This document shows positions 33,166-40,865 of a stretch of DNA of 40,896 nucleotides, one piece after another. The stretch comes from CAYXDR01 sp046498185 (GTDB taxonomy: Bacteria; Desulfobacterota; DSM-4660; Desulfatiglandales; Desulfatiglandaceae), in assembly GCA_046498185.1 (NCBI GenBank), contig JAWOBE010000062.1, positions 1 through 40,896 of the forward strand, written 5' to 3'. The translations under genes and the position numbers were made by a program. Within the stretch, counting starts at the first letter, position 1, and each line of letters begins with the position of its first letter. The notes beneath the pieces were generated by a model. The model was not told the DNA's origin and searched no databases. It saw only the letters and a program-made list of their open reading frames with translations.

Positions 33166-34302
33166 CTAAGGGCGTATGTTGCGCCGGTGGTATTCGAGAG
33201 TGAATTCTTTTATGTTTCCCGGCTCCAGCCGGATTTCCAGCTCGGCCAGATGGGCTCCGCTGCGGTTCCAGGGGATGGAGGAATCGATAAGTTGCCATTC
33301 CCCCGGTATGTTATAAAGTAGGTTCACTGTGGCAGTGGAGTCTTTGAAGTTTTCTACCACGAAGCGAATTTCTTCCTCAGTGTCATAAAGTACGACACGG
33401 TTGTTTTCGTTTCGGTGCACATTCACCCGGTTTTCTTTCATCACATTTGTCTCCACCGTTATATCCCGGCTTTTGCCGATATATAAATCCCGCTGTTTTC
33501 CAGGGTGGGTTGTTTCGATTTCATCTTCTCCCAGTAGCAGGGGCTTTCCCGCTTCATTCCGATGGAAAATACGGACTTTTCCAGCCGGAATCGGCCTTTC
33601 ACCCAGACCGCCTGCCCTGGTGTTTGCTATTCTATAATATACGGGCATGGATTTTTCTGATTTTCCGGGCATCTTAACCGTAGGTTTTTCCCGTGAATCA
33701 TATCGCCAAATTTTTTCGATTGTTACTTGATCGGTGGTGCCCACGAGCGTGCGTATAGTCTCCCCGTGTCGAACCGGCCGGCTCTTAATCGTGCCGGAGG
33801 GCGTAATGACCGACAGATTTTGGAAGTCTTCCCCGGAAAAATTACGCAGTATTACATATTGCTCGAGCGTGCATGTGGCCTCGTCTTCAGCGGATAAAAG
33901 TCGATGCGCGAAAAGTCCGTCGATCTGCTTTAATACATAGCTTATGCGCGCTTTAATGCGAGCCGGGGTAGCGCAATGGACCTTCCATGACAGTGTTGGC
34001 TCACCGGGCGGACGGCTTACAGAAAGTATTCCAACTGTGTCCATCTCATCCGGAATGTCCAAACGGATGGAATCCTCCATGACAGGCAGCTCCTGCCACG
34101 AAAAGGATACCTGGTTTATACCGGCTTTAAGACTCAGCAGCCGCTCTTCGGTCAAAACCGCAGCAGGTCCCTTGAGATCTAATGTCGCTGCAGTCCTTTC
34201 CGGGAGCGCCGCCAGGTTCAGCCCTGCATGGACCGGCGAAAACAGCATGAGTGAAAAAAGCGTCAGGCCGGCAGATCCCAACAGGCGGTTCCATCTTTTC
34301 AT
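33166..34302 (-). CDS. Secreted protein of unknown function, paralog B
   Basis: A 378-aa protein with a signal peptide (LGSAGLTLFSLMLFSPVHA). It shares layout with the downstream gene: an early LSLKAGINQVSFSWQEL segment, RISYVLKQIDGLFAHRLLSA, then LRNFSGEDFQNLSVITPSG, and the closing KEFTLEYHRR. The long flexible insert of paralog A is missing. AGGGAGGG precedes the ATG. Both would reach the periplasm. Function unknown; the DUF4139-like pattern is a weak hint only. Confidence 0.75.
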   Translation of the reverse strand: MKRWNRLLGSAGLTLFSLMLFSPVHAGLNLAALPERTAATLDLKGPAAVLTEERLLSLKAGINQVSFSWQELPVMEDSIRLDIPDEMDTVGILSVSRPPGEPTLSWKVHCATPARIKARISYVLKQIDGLFAHRLLSAEDEATCTLEQYVILRNFSGEDFQNLSVITPSGTIKSRPVRHGETIRTLVGTTDQVTIEKIWRYDSREKPTVKMPGKSEKSMPVYYRIANTRAGGLGERPIPAGKVRIFHRNEAGKPLLLGEDEIETTHPGKQRDLYIGKSRDITVETNVMKENRVNVHRNENNRVVLYDTEEEIRFVVENFKDSTATVNLLYNIPGEWQLIDSSIPWNRSGAHLAELEIRLEPGNIKEFTLEYHRRNIRP

Positions 34303-34478
34303 GATGACCCTCCCTTTCCGCCCCGCAAATTCAAGCGTCTTCTTTGATTTTTCATTGTTTTAAATTATCATGCAATTTGTAGTTGGCGCAAGTATTCTTC
34401 TTGCCTGTAAGGAATTAGAAGTTTAAAATAAATAATTCTTTGCCGGCCGCCTGAATCGTAATCGGATGAAATTCAAAG

Positions 34479-35816
34479 ATGAACAATTTGGTGCTTGAAC
34501 GGCTGCTTGCCGACAAAAAAAATTTGGAACATATACTGGATAGTTTCCCGGATGGAATCATGGCCCACGACCCATGGCGGAGAATCGTTTATTTCAACCA
34601 TGCGGCCGAAGAAATCACCGGTTTTTTGAGCCGTGATGTAGTGGGGAAGGACTGCCACGAGGCTTTCGGGGCGCCTTTTTGCGGGGAAAGATGTGCATTT
34701 AAGGATGGTCCCCCCGAACATTGGCAGGACCGCTTTTACCCGCTTAACATTGTGACAGGGGATGGTGGTTCGCGCCGTGTGGAAGTAACGGTGACCGGAA
34801 TGTACAACGATGAAGGTAAGTTCGCCGGAGTAATCGCGGTGCTCAAGGATGTGACCGACATTACCGGGCTCCGGATGCAGCTTGGACAGTTGCGCAGTTT
34901 TTCCGGCATCATCGGGCAGTCTCCTGAAATGATTCATGTCTTCGAGCAGATACAGGCGCTGGCCACCAACGATTATCCGGTCCAAATCACGGGAGAAACC
35001 GGCACAGGCAAGGAGATGGTTGCGGCGGCGTTGCATAATGAAAGCCGTCGCGGGGGCGGACCATTTGTAACTGTAAATTGCGCGGCCCTTCCGGAAGGTG
35101 TCCTTGAAAGTGAGTTGTTCGGGCATGTAAAGGGGGCTTTCACCGGTGCACTGCGGGATAAGAAAGGCCGTTTTGAGCTCGCCCACGGCGGCACGCTGTT
35201 TCTCGATGAAGTTGCGGATCTTCCGAAAGCCATGCAGGCCAAGTTGCTTCGCGTGTTGCAGGAAGGAACCTTCGAGAGGGTGGGTGGTGAGAAAACCGTA
35301 TCGGTGGATGTCCGGATTTTGAGCGCCACCAACAGGGATTTGAAAGGGGAAGTGGATGCAGGGCGGTTTCGGGATGATCTTTATTACCGGTTGAACGTCG
35401 TTCCAATGCGTTTGCCTCCCTTACGAGAGAGGAAAACAGACATTCCGCTGCTGGTCGACCATTTTCTTCACCAAGCCGAAGCGGAGGGCCAGATCCCCGG
35501 GGCCTTTTCAGACGAGGCACTTTCCCGGATGCTCGATTACACCTGGCCCGGAAACGTGAGGGAACTCCAGAGCGCCGTTCGCTATGCATTGGTTCGGTCC
35601 CGTGGGCGGACCATCATGCCGGAACATTTGCCCCTGGAACTTCGCAACGTCGACCTGCCTGCTTCTTCCGCCTTAACACGCAGAAAAAAGCTCAATGCCG
35701 AAATCGTCCGCGCCGCACTGGAAAAAACCGGTGGCAACAAAGCGAGGGCGGCAAGAGTCCTGGGGGTGGGACGGGCCACATTGTATCGCTTTCTGAAAGA
35801 CACAACTGTCTCATGA
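34479..35816 (+). CDS. PAS(Cys)-AAA-Fis sigma54 activator without receiver domain
   Basis: A 445-aa protein. The N-terminal PAS domain (about 15-130) carries a Cys group, C59, C68 and C72 in CHEAFGAPFCGERC, which could bind an iron-sulfur or other metal centre or act as thiols. The AAA+ domain has GETGTGKE (172-179), GAFTGA and GGTLFLDE. The Fis-type helix-turn-helix at the end is KARAARVLGVGRATLYRFL. With no receiver it must sense directly, and its place at the head of the oxygen-defence genes suggests redox sensing. Similar PAS-Cys activators are common in sulfate reducers. Target promoter not found. Confidence 0.92.
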   Translation: MNNLVLERLLADKKNLEHILDSFPDGIMAHDPWRRIVYFNHAAEEITGFLSRDVVGKDCHEAFGAPFCGERCAFKDGPPEHWQDRFYPLNIVTGDGGSRRVEVTVTGMYNDEGKFAGVIAVLKDVTDITGLRMQLGQLRSFSGIIGQSPEMIHVFEQIQALATNDYPVQITGETGTGKEMVAAALHNESRRGGGPFVTVNCAALPEGVLESELFGHVKGAFTGALRDKKGRFELAHGGTLFLDEVADLPKAMQAKLLRVLQEGTFERVGGEKTVSVDVRILSATNRDLKGEVDAGRFRDDLYYRLNVVPMRLPPLRERKTDIPLLVDHFLHQAEAEGQIPGAFSDEALSRMLDYTWPGNVRELQSAVRYALVRSRGRTIMPEHLPLELRNVDLPASSALTRRKKLNAEIVRAALEKTGGNKARAARVLGVGRATLYRFLKDTTVS

Positions 35817-35847
35817 TCCATAAGTGTATCATGCTGTATCATGATAC
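35811..35847 (+). promoter_or_regulatory. Palindromic sites just past the sigma54 activator gene
   Basis: A perfect palindrome GTATCATGATAC (35836-35847) is preceded by a half-site GTATCATG (35826-35833) and by TCATGAT (35811-35817), which overlaps the activator stop codon. A looser TGTGATACAG occurs at 35986-35995. They look like repeated binding sites of one dimeric regulator, plausibly the activator itself. Confidence 0.5.
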
Positions 35848-36362
35848 GCGATTCATGTCCTCGAAACCTAATTTCCTTTGATTTTAAAAGCTTACATTTC
35901 TAACCCAGCTGAGATTTGATTACTTATCAGGATGTCTTTGATTTGAAAAATTATATAGGATGCTGTAATTACTAACTGTTCTCTTTGTGATACAGTTTTG
36001 TGTCATTTCTGTGTTTCAGCGGTTTGAACTTCCTGGCATATCAAAAGGGATGAAATCGTAAAACGTCAAAATAACCCTGTCCCTCGGGGTCGCTGTCGGC
36101 GTCGGTATTGGCAGCTGACCGGCGACCTTTTCGACCCCGATACCGATCCCGACGCCGATAAGGCGGGGATGGTACTTTTTACGACGCCGTCAAAAGTGGC
36201 CCATGAACTTATTTGGGTTTTCCCGAAATTATTCTTCTACCTTTAATGGTTGATTTTGCTAGAAATTCTGTTCGCAAACCATTTAATTCCATGGAATCTG
36301 AGAGTTTTCGGCATGGGAATTGAATATAATTTAAGACAAATATTTAGAGGGCGAGGTACAGA
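35848..36362. other. 515-bp gene-free stretch ahead of the oxygen-defence cluster
   Basis: No supported gene. The stretch contains TGTGATACAG-like half-sites near 35986, the TCGG-type repeat (36083-36160), and a TATAAT at 36325-36330, 33 bases upstream of the first gene. A GGC-N9-TTGA match near 36310 resembles sigma54 but lacks the essential -12 C. Confidence 0.45.
36083..36160. repeat. TCGG-type intergenic repeat, copy 3 (inverted pair)
   Basis: TCGGCGTCGGTATTGG (from 36096) is followed by CCGATACCGATCCCGACGCC, nearly its complement, so this copy can fold back on itself. Units match the tracts at 3370 and 11793. Confidence 0.6.
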
Positions 36363-36602
36363 ATGAAGCCATGTGATGAAATACTATTAAAGACCATTGA
36401 GATGGCTTCATCCATGCTTAAATTGGCCGATGAAGGCGATGCCAATCGTGAAGACAACGGATGCGGGGTGCTTTATGGATTGGTTAGGGATTGTGCATAC
36501 AAGATAAAACGCCTTGCTGAGACCGAAAAAGAGGCTCACATTCGAAACGCGTCGAGTGGTGATTTGATCCAGTGGAATAAAGATAAAAAAGGAGATCTAT
36601 AA
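36363..36602 (+). CDS. Small hypothetical protein upstream of rubrerythrin
   Basis: A 79-aa acidic, helical protein (ILLKTIEMASSMLKLADEGD, then CGVLYGLVRDCAYKIKRLAE) with three Cys and no known motif. GAGG precedes the ATG. Its stop overlaps the rubrerythrin start (TAATG), so translation is coupled and a joint role is likely. I do not recognise a family. Confidence 0.8.
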   Translation: MKPCDEILLKTIEMASSMLKLADEGDANREDNGCGVLYGLVRDCAYKIKRLAETEKEAHIRNASSGDLIQWNKDKKGDL

Positions 36603-37096
36603 TGGGCAGGACTACGAAAAATTTGGAAGAAGCTTTTGCAGGAGAATCTCAGGCGAATAGGAAATATCTTGCATTTGCCGAGAAGGCGGACAAGGAAGGT
36701 TACACCCAGGTCGCAAAGCTTTTCAGGGCTGCGGCAGAGGCTGAGACCGTTCATGCGCATGCGCATCTCCGAGCTCTCGGCGGAATAAAAGCAACGGCTG
36801 AGAATTTGAAAGACGCCATCGCCGGTGAGACTCATGAATTCAAAAAGATGTATCCTGACATGATCGAAGAGGCCAGGAACGAAGGGGAAAATGCCGCGCT
36901 AAGATCCTTTTCCTATGCGAACGAAGTGGAAAAGGTTCATGCAAGCTTGTATCAAAAGGCGTTGGAGCAAATGGAAAGGCTTGAACCAGCTGATTATTAT
37001 GTATGCTCCGTGTGCGGTTACACCTGCGAGGGACAGCCGCCGGATGTCTGCCCGGTTTGCAAATCCAAATCAAAAGCGTTTTTCAAGACTGAGTAA
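36602..37096 (+). CDS. Rubrerythrin
   Basis: A 164-aa rubrerythrin. The four-helix diiron domain gives EEAFAGESQAN, EAETVHAHAH, GETHEF and NEVEKVHA, the expected Glu/His ligands. A C-terminal rubredoxin-like domain has CSVCGY and CPVCKS for one iron. It reduces hydrogen peroxide in the cytoplasm with electrons from rubredoxin. AAGGAG precedes the ATG. Same transcript as the small protein before it and the rubredoxin after it. Confidence 0.96.
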   Translation: MGRTTKNLEEAFAGESQANRKYLAFAEKADKEGYTQVAKLFRAAAEAETVHAHAHLRALGGIKATAENLKDAIAGETHEFKKMYPDMIEEARNEGENAALRSFSYANEVEKVHASLYQKALEQMERLEPADYYVCSVCGYTCEGQPPDVCPVCKSKSKAFFKTE

Positions 37097-37140
37097 AATT
37101 TTACAGGCAATTCAACTCAACCGATATCGGAGGGATAAAA

Positions 37141-37320
37141 ATGAGTCGACCAGATGAGATGTGGCAGTGCCAGACGGCCAGTTGCGGATATATATATGAT
37201 CCGGAAAAAGGTGATAGAAAAGGGAAGATTCCAAAAGGGACAAGCTTCGAGGATTTACCTGAGAGCTGGCGGTGCCCGGTGTGTGGTGCCAGCAAGAAGG
37301 CTTTCAAGCGCCTCGGGTGA
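37141..37320 (+). CDS. Rubredoxin, Cx4C variant
   Basis: A 59-aa rubredoxin. The first iron-binding pair is CQTASC, with four residues between the cysteines instead of two. The second pair is the normal CPVCGA, and GYIYDPEKGD and FEDLPESWRCP are typical. A Cx4C rubredoxin (Rd-2) is known from Desulfovibrio desulfuricans. GGAGGG lies before the ATG. Likely electron donor to the rubrerythrins or flavodiiron protein. Confidence 0.93.
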   Translation: MSRPDEMWQCQTASCGYIYDPEKGDRKGKIPKGTSFEDLPESWRCPVCGASKKAFKRLG

Positions 37321-37470
37321 AATATCGATTAAATGTTTTTTATTTTGATGTTTTTATGATATACTTTTAAAATTATATTTCTCTGTAATTGCGAAGATCT
37401 TTTAAGCGTCCTATAAGCGTGGTATTTTTTATATTTAACCATTGAATAAATTAAAGCATGGGAGATGAAC

Positions 37471-38043
37471 ATGACATTGAAAGGTACCAAAACCGAAAAA
37501 AATCTTCTGACTTCGTTTGCCGGGGAATCCCAAGCCAGGAATCGTTATACTTATTTTGCAAGTGCGGCGAAAAAGGAAGGCTATGAGCAAATCGCTTCCA
37601 TTTTTGAAGAAACCGCGAATCAGGAAAAAGAACATGCCAAGCGTTTTTTCAAATTTCTGGAAGGCGGTGATGTGGAGATCCAGGGGGCGTTCCCGGCCGG
37701 AAAGATCGGAACCACTCTTGAAAATTTGCTTGCGGCGGCCGATGGCGAGCATCATGAGCACAGCGATATGTACCCGGCCTTCGCGGCAGTCGCAAGGGAG
37801 GAAGGGTTTAAGGAGATAGCCGATGTGTTTACAGCTGTTTCTGTCGCCGAAAAGCAGCATGAGAAACGATACAGGGATCTTGCCGCCAATATCCAGGCCG
37901 GGCGCGTGTTCAAGCGTGAAAGTGACGTCATCTGGCGGTGCAGGAACTGCGGCTACCTCCACAGCGGCGCCGAGGCCCCGGAGTCCTGCCCGGCGTGTGA
38001 ACACCCCCGGGCACACTTCGAGTTGCTTGGAGAGAATTATTAA
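37471..38043 (+). CDS. Rubrerythrin, second copy
   Basis: A 190-aa rubrerythrin: LTSFAGESQARNRY, NQEKEHAKRF, DGEHHEH and VAEKQHEKRY supply the diiron ligands; CRNCGY and CPACEH form the rubredoxin-like centre. It is clearly different from the first copy (longer central loop, EIQGAFPAGKIG). ATG 37471 follows GGGAG by six bases; an ATG two codons earlier overlaps that site. The 150-bp AT-rich gap upstream may hold a separate promoter. Confidence 0.95.
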   Translation: MTLKGTKTEKNLLTSFAGESQARNRYTYFASAAKKEGYEQIASIFEETANQEKEHAKRFFKFLEGGDVEIQGAFPAGKIGTTLENLLAAADGEHHEHSDMYPAFAAVAREEGFKEIADVFTAVSVAEKQHEKRYRDLAANIQAGRVFKRESDVIWRCRNCGYLHSGAEAPESCPACEHPRAHFELLGENY

Positions 38044-38148
38044 GTAGGAGGGTCACCAAAATTTTCAGAAACAAAGCTGCTGCCGGGGTCAGTTGCAGTC
38101 TCCGGCGGAAACTCAAACACTCAAACATCAAAGAGAAGGAGGATTACC

Positions 38149-38523
38149 ATGGCTGAGAAACTTCAGGTATATAAATGTGAAGTGTGTGGGAATATTGTGG
38201 AAGTACTGCATGGTGGTGCCGGTGAACTTGTATGCTGCGGGCAGCCTATGAAATTGATGACCGAGAACACCGTTGACGCGGCAAAAGAAAAGCATGTGCC
38301 GGTGTTGGAAAAAACAGAAAAAGGCTTCCTGGTCAAGGTCGGAAGCGTGGCCCATCCGATGGAAGAGAAACATTATATCGAATGGATCGAACTGATCGCG
38401 GACGGCGTCGCCTACAGGAAATTTCTATCCCCGGGGCAGGCTCCGGAGGCCTCTTTCTGCATCGAAGCCGACCAGGTCACGGCCAGGGAATATTGCAACC
38501 TCCATGGTCTCTGGAAGGCCTAA
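38149..38523 (+). CDS. dfx: Desulfoferrodoxin (superoxide reductase)
   Basis: A 124-aa two-domain protein. The N-terminal desulforedoxin domain has YKCEVCGN and CCGQPM (four Cys, center I). The superoxide reductase domain has EKHVPV, VAHPMEEKHYIEWIEL and CNLHGLWKA, giving the four His and one Cys of center II. It reduces superoxide to peroxide without releasing O2. GAAGGAGG precedes the ATG. The peroxide made would pass to the two rubrerythrins next to it. Confidence 0.97.
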   Translation: MAEKLQVYKCEVCGNIVEVLHGGAGELVCCGQPMKLMTENTVDAAKEKHVPVLEKTEKGFLVKVGSVAHPMEEKHYIEWIELIADGVAYRKFLSPGQAPEASFCIEADQVTAREYCNLHGLWKA

Positions 38524-38642
38524 AGCCATACTTTGTGGCCGTCCGGAAATACCGGATGGGTACAAAATTTTTTACGGCAGTCGTTGGCTACGAGGATTTT
38601 GTTTTGGAAAGATGCGCCGCCGGCGGAAAAGGAGAGTGAGAT

Positions 38643-38798
38643 ATGGGCGAATGGAAATGTTCCAATTGCGGGTATGTTGTCCAGGAAGACGCTCCTCCGG
38701 AGCAATGTCCTTCCTGCAAAGAGAAATGCGAGTTCGTGGATGTTTCGTGCTATATCCCCGATTGCGGACAAACAGGAAAGGATCCGCGCCTCGGATGA
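38643..38798 (+). CDS. Tiny rubredoxin-like protein (51 aa)
   Basis: A short frame MGEWKCSNCGYVV with CPSC at residues 22-25, so a rubredoxin-like knuckle pair (C6/C9 and C22/C25). Three more Cys follow: C29, C36 and C41. The spacing between knuckles is only 12 residues, shorter than in true rubredoxin and like the terminal domain of rubrerythrin. GGAGAG precedes the ATG. Function unknown; probably a small electron carrier or metal protein. Confidence 0.8.
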   Translation: MGEWKCSNCGYVVQEDAPPEQCPSCKEKCEFVDVSCYIPDCGQTGKDPRLG

Positions 38799-38838
38799 TT
38801 TTTACCAGGCCGCTTTTAGAGCGGACAGGAGGTGACTT

Positions 38839-39021
38839 ATGAGTACACCGCAACACTGTCCTGGTTTCGAGAGTTTTAAAAACCTCAAATCATTCGTCTG
38901 CAAGTGCCCTAATTGCGGGCATGAGAAAGAAATTTTTTCAGACGAATTCAACCAAAAACATATTTGCTCCCAGTGCGGAGAGGAAATAGATTTCACTAAG
39001 TGCTCCTATGAGGCCGGATAA
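38839..39021 (+). CDS. Small zinc-ribbon protein (60 aa)
   Basis: A 60-aa protein with CKCPNCGHEKEIF and CSQCGEEIDFTKC, a four-Cys ribbon, plus two outer Cys. AGGAGG stands seven bases before the ATG. It has no recognisable catalytic part. It is embedded between rubredoxin-type genes, so a metal or electron-transfer role is likely. Name unknown to me. Confidence 0.8.
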   Translation: MSTPQHCPGFESFKNLKSFVCKCPNCGHEKEIFSDEFNQKHICSQCGEEIDFTKCSYEAG

Positions 39022-39070
39022 TAAAGGCGTCAAGTGGGGATGTTAAATAAAAATCAATGGAGGGAAAGCT

Positions 39071-39229
39071 ATGGATAAGTATGTTTGTTCAGTATGTGGT
39101 TATGTGTATGATCCAGCTGACGGTGATCCGGATAACGGAGTAGAGCCGGGAACCCCTTTCGAAAAGGTTCCTGACGACTGGACCTGCCCGGTCTGCGGTG
39201 CAAGCAAGGATCAGTTCGACAAGGAATAG
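39071..39229 (+). CDS. Rubredoxin
   Basis: A classic 52-aa rubredoxin: YVCSVCGYVYDPADGDPDNG and CPVCGASKDQF, the four iron ligands with normal Cx2C spacing. GGAGGG precedes the ATG. It probably feeds the flavodiiron protein encoded next, as rubredoxin does for Roo in Desulfovibrio. Confidence 0.97.
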   Translation: MDKYVCSVCGYVYDPADGDPDNGVEPGTPFEKVPDDWTCPVCGASKDQFDKE

Positions 39230-39259
39230 TCTGAACCGATGTTACATCGACCGGTCGGA

Positions 39260-39291
39260 CCTGAGCTTTCCGCCTCCGGGCGGGGCTCAGG
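39260..39291 (+). terminator. Hairpin between rubredoxin and flavodiiron genes
   Basis: CCTGAGC (39260-39266) pairs with GCTCAGG (39285-39291), and inside it CCGCC pairs with GGCGG. There is no U-tract, so it may be an mRNA processing or stability element that sets the ratio of the two products. Confidence 0.4.
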
Positions 39292-39348
39292 CCGATCTCG
39301 TGTAACAGTTGTTTTAGATGTGTCCTGAGAAGGGAGAAGGGGGATACG

Positions 39349-40539
39349 ATGAAGCCTTTTGAAATCGCGAAAAATATATATTGGGTTGGTGCGGTGGACT
39401 GGAATATAAGAGATTTCCACGGGTATTCCACTTACCAGGGATCGACCTACAATGCGTTTTTGGTCGTGGATGAGAAGACGGTGTTGATAGACACCGTGAA
39501 GAAAGAGTTCGCGGACGAGTTTATCTCCAACATCTCAAGCGTTATCGATCCGAAACGCATAGACATGGTGATCAGCAACCATACGGAAATGGATCACTCC
39601 GGCTCACTTCCCCGGGTAATGCACCGCATCGGCGAAGACAAACCCCTTTACTGCAGCCAGATGGGGTACAAAAACCTATCGCGTCATTTCTCTCAAAAGT
39701 GGAATTACCGGACGGTTAAAGATGGTGAAGAATTGAAATTGGGAAAACGGTCGATAACGTTTTTCGAAACCAGGATGCTGCACTGGCCGGACAGTATGTT
39801 TTCGTATGTACCGGAAGATGGCATTCTTTTTTCAAGTGATGCCTTCGGGCAGCACTATGCCGGTCCGGAACGTTTCGATGACGAAATCGGGGAAGCAATA
39901 ATGCCCCATGCGAAAAAATATTTCGCCAACATTTTGATGCCTTTCTCGCCGCTTATCCTTAAGTTGGTCAACCGGCTTACCGACGCCGGAATCGAACTTA
40001 AAACAATATGCCCTGATCACGGGATAATGTGGAGGGAAAACCCCGGAAAAATAATCGACGCCTATGTAGCCTGGAGCACCCAGGCGCCGGCCCGTAAGGC
40101 GGTTGTTGTCTACGATACGATGTGGCACAGCACGGAAATCATGGCCGATGCGATTGTCGACGCTCTCTGCCGCGAAGGGGTTTATGCGAAGCCCATGCAT
40201 TTGAGAAATTTTCATCGGAGCGACGTCATCACGGAAGTTCTGGATGCAGGTGCGGTTATCGTGGGCTCTCCGACTTTGAACAACGGTATCTTTCCTACGG
40301 TAAGCGACTTTATGACCTATATGAAGGGACTGAAGCCGAAAAACAAGGTGGCCGCCGCCTTTGGTTCATACGGCTGGAGCGGGGAATCCGTGAAATTACT
40401 TACCGAATGGCTTGAGTCCATGAAATTCCAGATTATAGAACCGGGGGTCAAGGTTCAGTATGTGCCGGATGAAAGCGGGCTTGATGCTTGCCTTGATCTG
40501 GCCGCCAGGGTCGCTGCAGCGCTTCCGCCGGCCGAGTGA
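39349..40539 (+). CDS. Flavodiiron protein (rubredoxin:oxygen oxidoreductase type)
   Basis: A 396-aa class A FDP. The beta-lactamase-like domain has HTEMDH (H78, E80, D82, H83), H145, D164 and H224, the full diiron set. A flavodoxin domain follows from about residue 250 (VVVYDTMWHSTEIMA, GSPTLNN, FGSYGWSG). It reduces O2 to water (or NO to N2O) with electrons from rubredoxin. GGGAGAAGGGGG precedes the ATG. Completes the oxygen-scavenging set with the rubredoxin just upstream. Confidence 0.96.
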   Translation: MKPFEIAKNIYWVGAVDWNIRDFHGYSTYQGSTYNAFLVVDEKTVLIDTVKKEFADEFISNISSVIDPKRIDMVISNHTEMDHSGSLPRVMHRIGEDKPLYCSQMGYKNLSRHFSQKWNYRTVKDGEELKLGKRSITFFETRMLHWPDSMFSYVPEDGILFSSDAFGQHYAGPERFDDEIGEAIMPHAKKYFANILMPFSPLILKLVNRLTDAGIELKTICPDHGIMWRENPGKIIDAYVAWSTQAPARKAVVVYDTMWHSTEIMADAIVDALCREGVYAKPMHLRNFHRSDVITEVLDAGAVIVGSPTLNNGIFPTVSDFMTYMKGLKPKNKVAAAFGSYGWSGESVKLLTEWLESMKFQIIEPGVKVQYVPDESGLDACLDLAARVAAALPPAE

Positions 40540-40613
40540 TATTGAATATTGAAGTTCACCCATGTCAACAAAAATTCCAGGAGTCCGGGAAGATTTTATT
40601 GGAGGAGAAAACT

Positions 40614-40865
40614 GTGAATAAACCGGTCAAGATATACACCCTAAGCACATGCAGTCATTGCCGGGCTGCCAAGAGGTTCCTGGATGACTGCCAGGTGCAA
40701 TATGAATTCGAAGACGTGGATTTGCTGCAAGGGGAGGAACGCAAGGCCGCGATCGAAGCAGTTAGAAAATTGAACCCCACCTGTTCGTTTCCAACGATCA
40801 TCATAAACAAAAAGATTATCGTCGGCTTCAAAAAAAATAAAATACAAAAAACTCTAAACATATGA
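40614..40865 (+). CDS. Glutaredoxin-family thiol protein
   Basis: An 83-aa thioredoxin-fold protein: VKIYTLSTCSHCRAAKRFL with redox CSHC, CSFPTIIINKKIIVGF as the cis-proline region. GTG 40614 is used because GGAGGAG lies seven bases upstream; the frame is open to 40536 but without a start signal. The stop overlaps the next start (ATGA), so it is coupled to the following gene. Confidence 0.9.
   Translation: MNKPVKIYTLSTCSHCRAAKRFLDDCQVQYEFEDVDLLQGEERKAAIEAVRKLNPTCSFPTIIINKKIIVGFKKNKIQKTLNI

Noticed and set aside
34473..35186. 237-aa minus-strand frame
   Set aside because: Antisense to the PAS-AAA-Fis activator.
36034..36050. TGGCATATCAAAAGGG as a sigma54 promoter
   Set aside because: The -12 element is missing; only the -24 half fits.
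36308..36326. Sigma54-like match before the oxygen-defence cluster
   Set aside because: GG is followed after 10 bases by GA, not GC; the -12 C is essential, and a TATAAT overlaps the spot.
38382..38639. 85-aa frame overlapping the end of dfx
   Set aside because: Starts inside dfx in another frame; the part after the dfx stop has no recognisable content.
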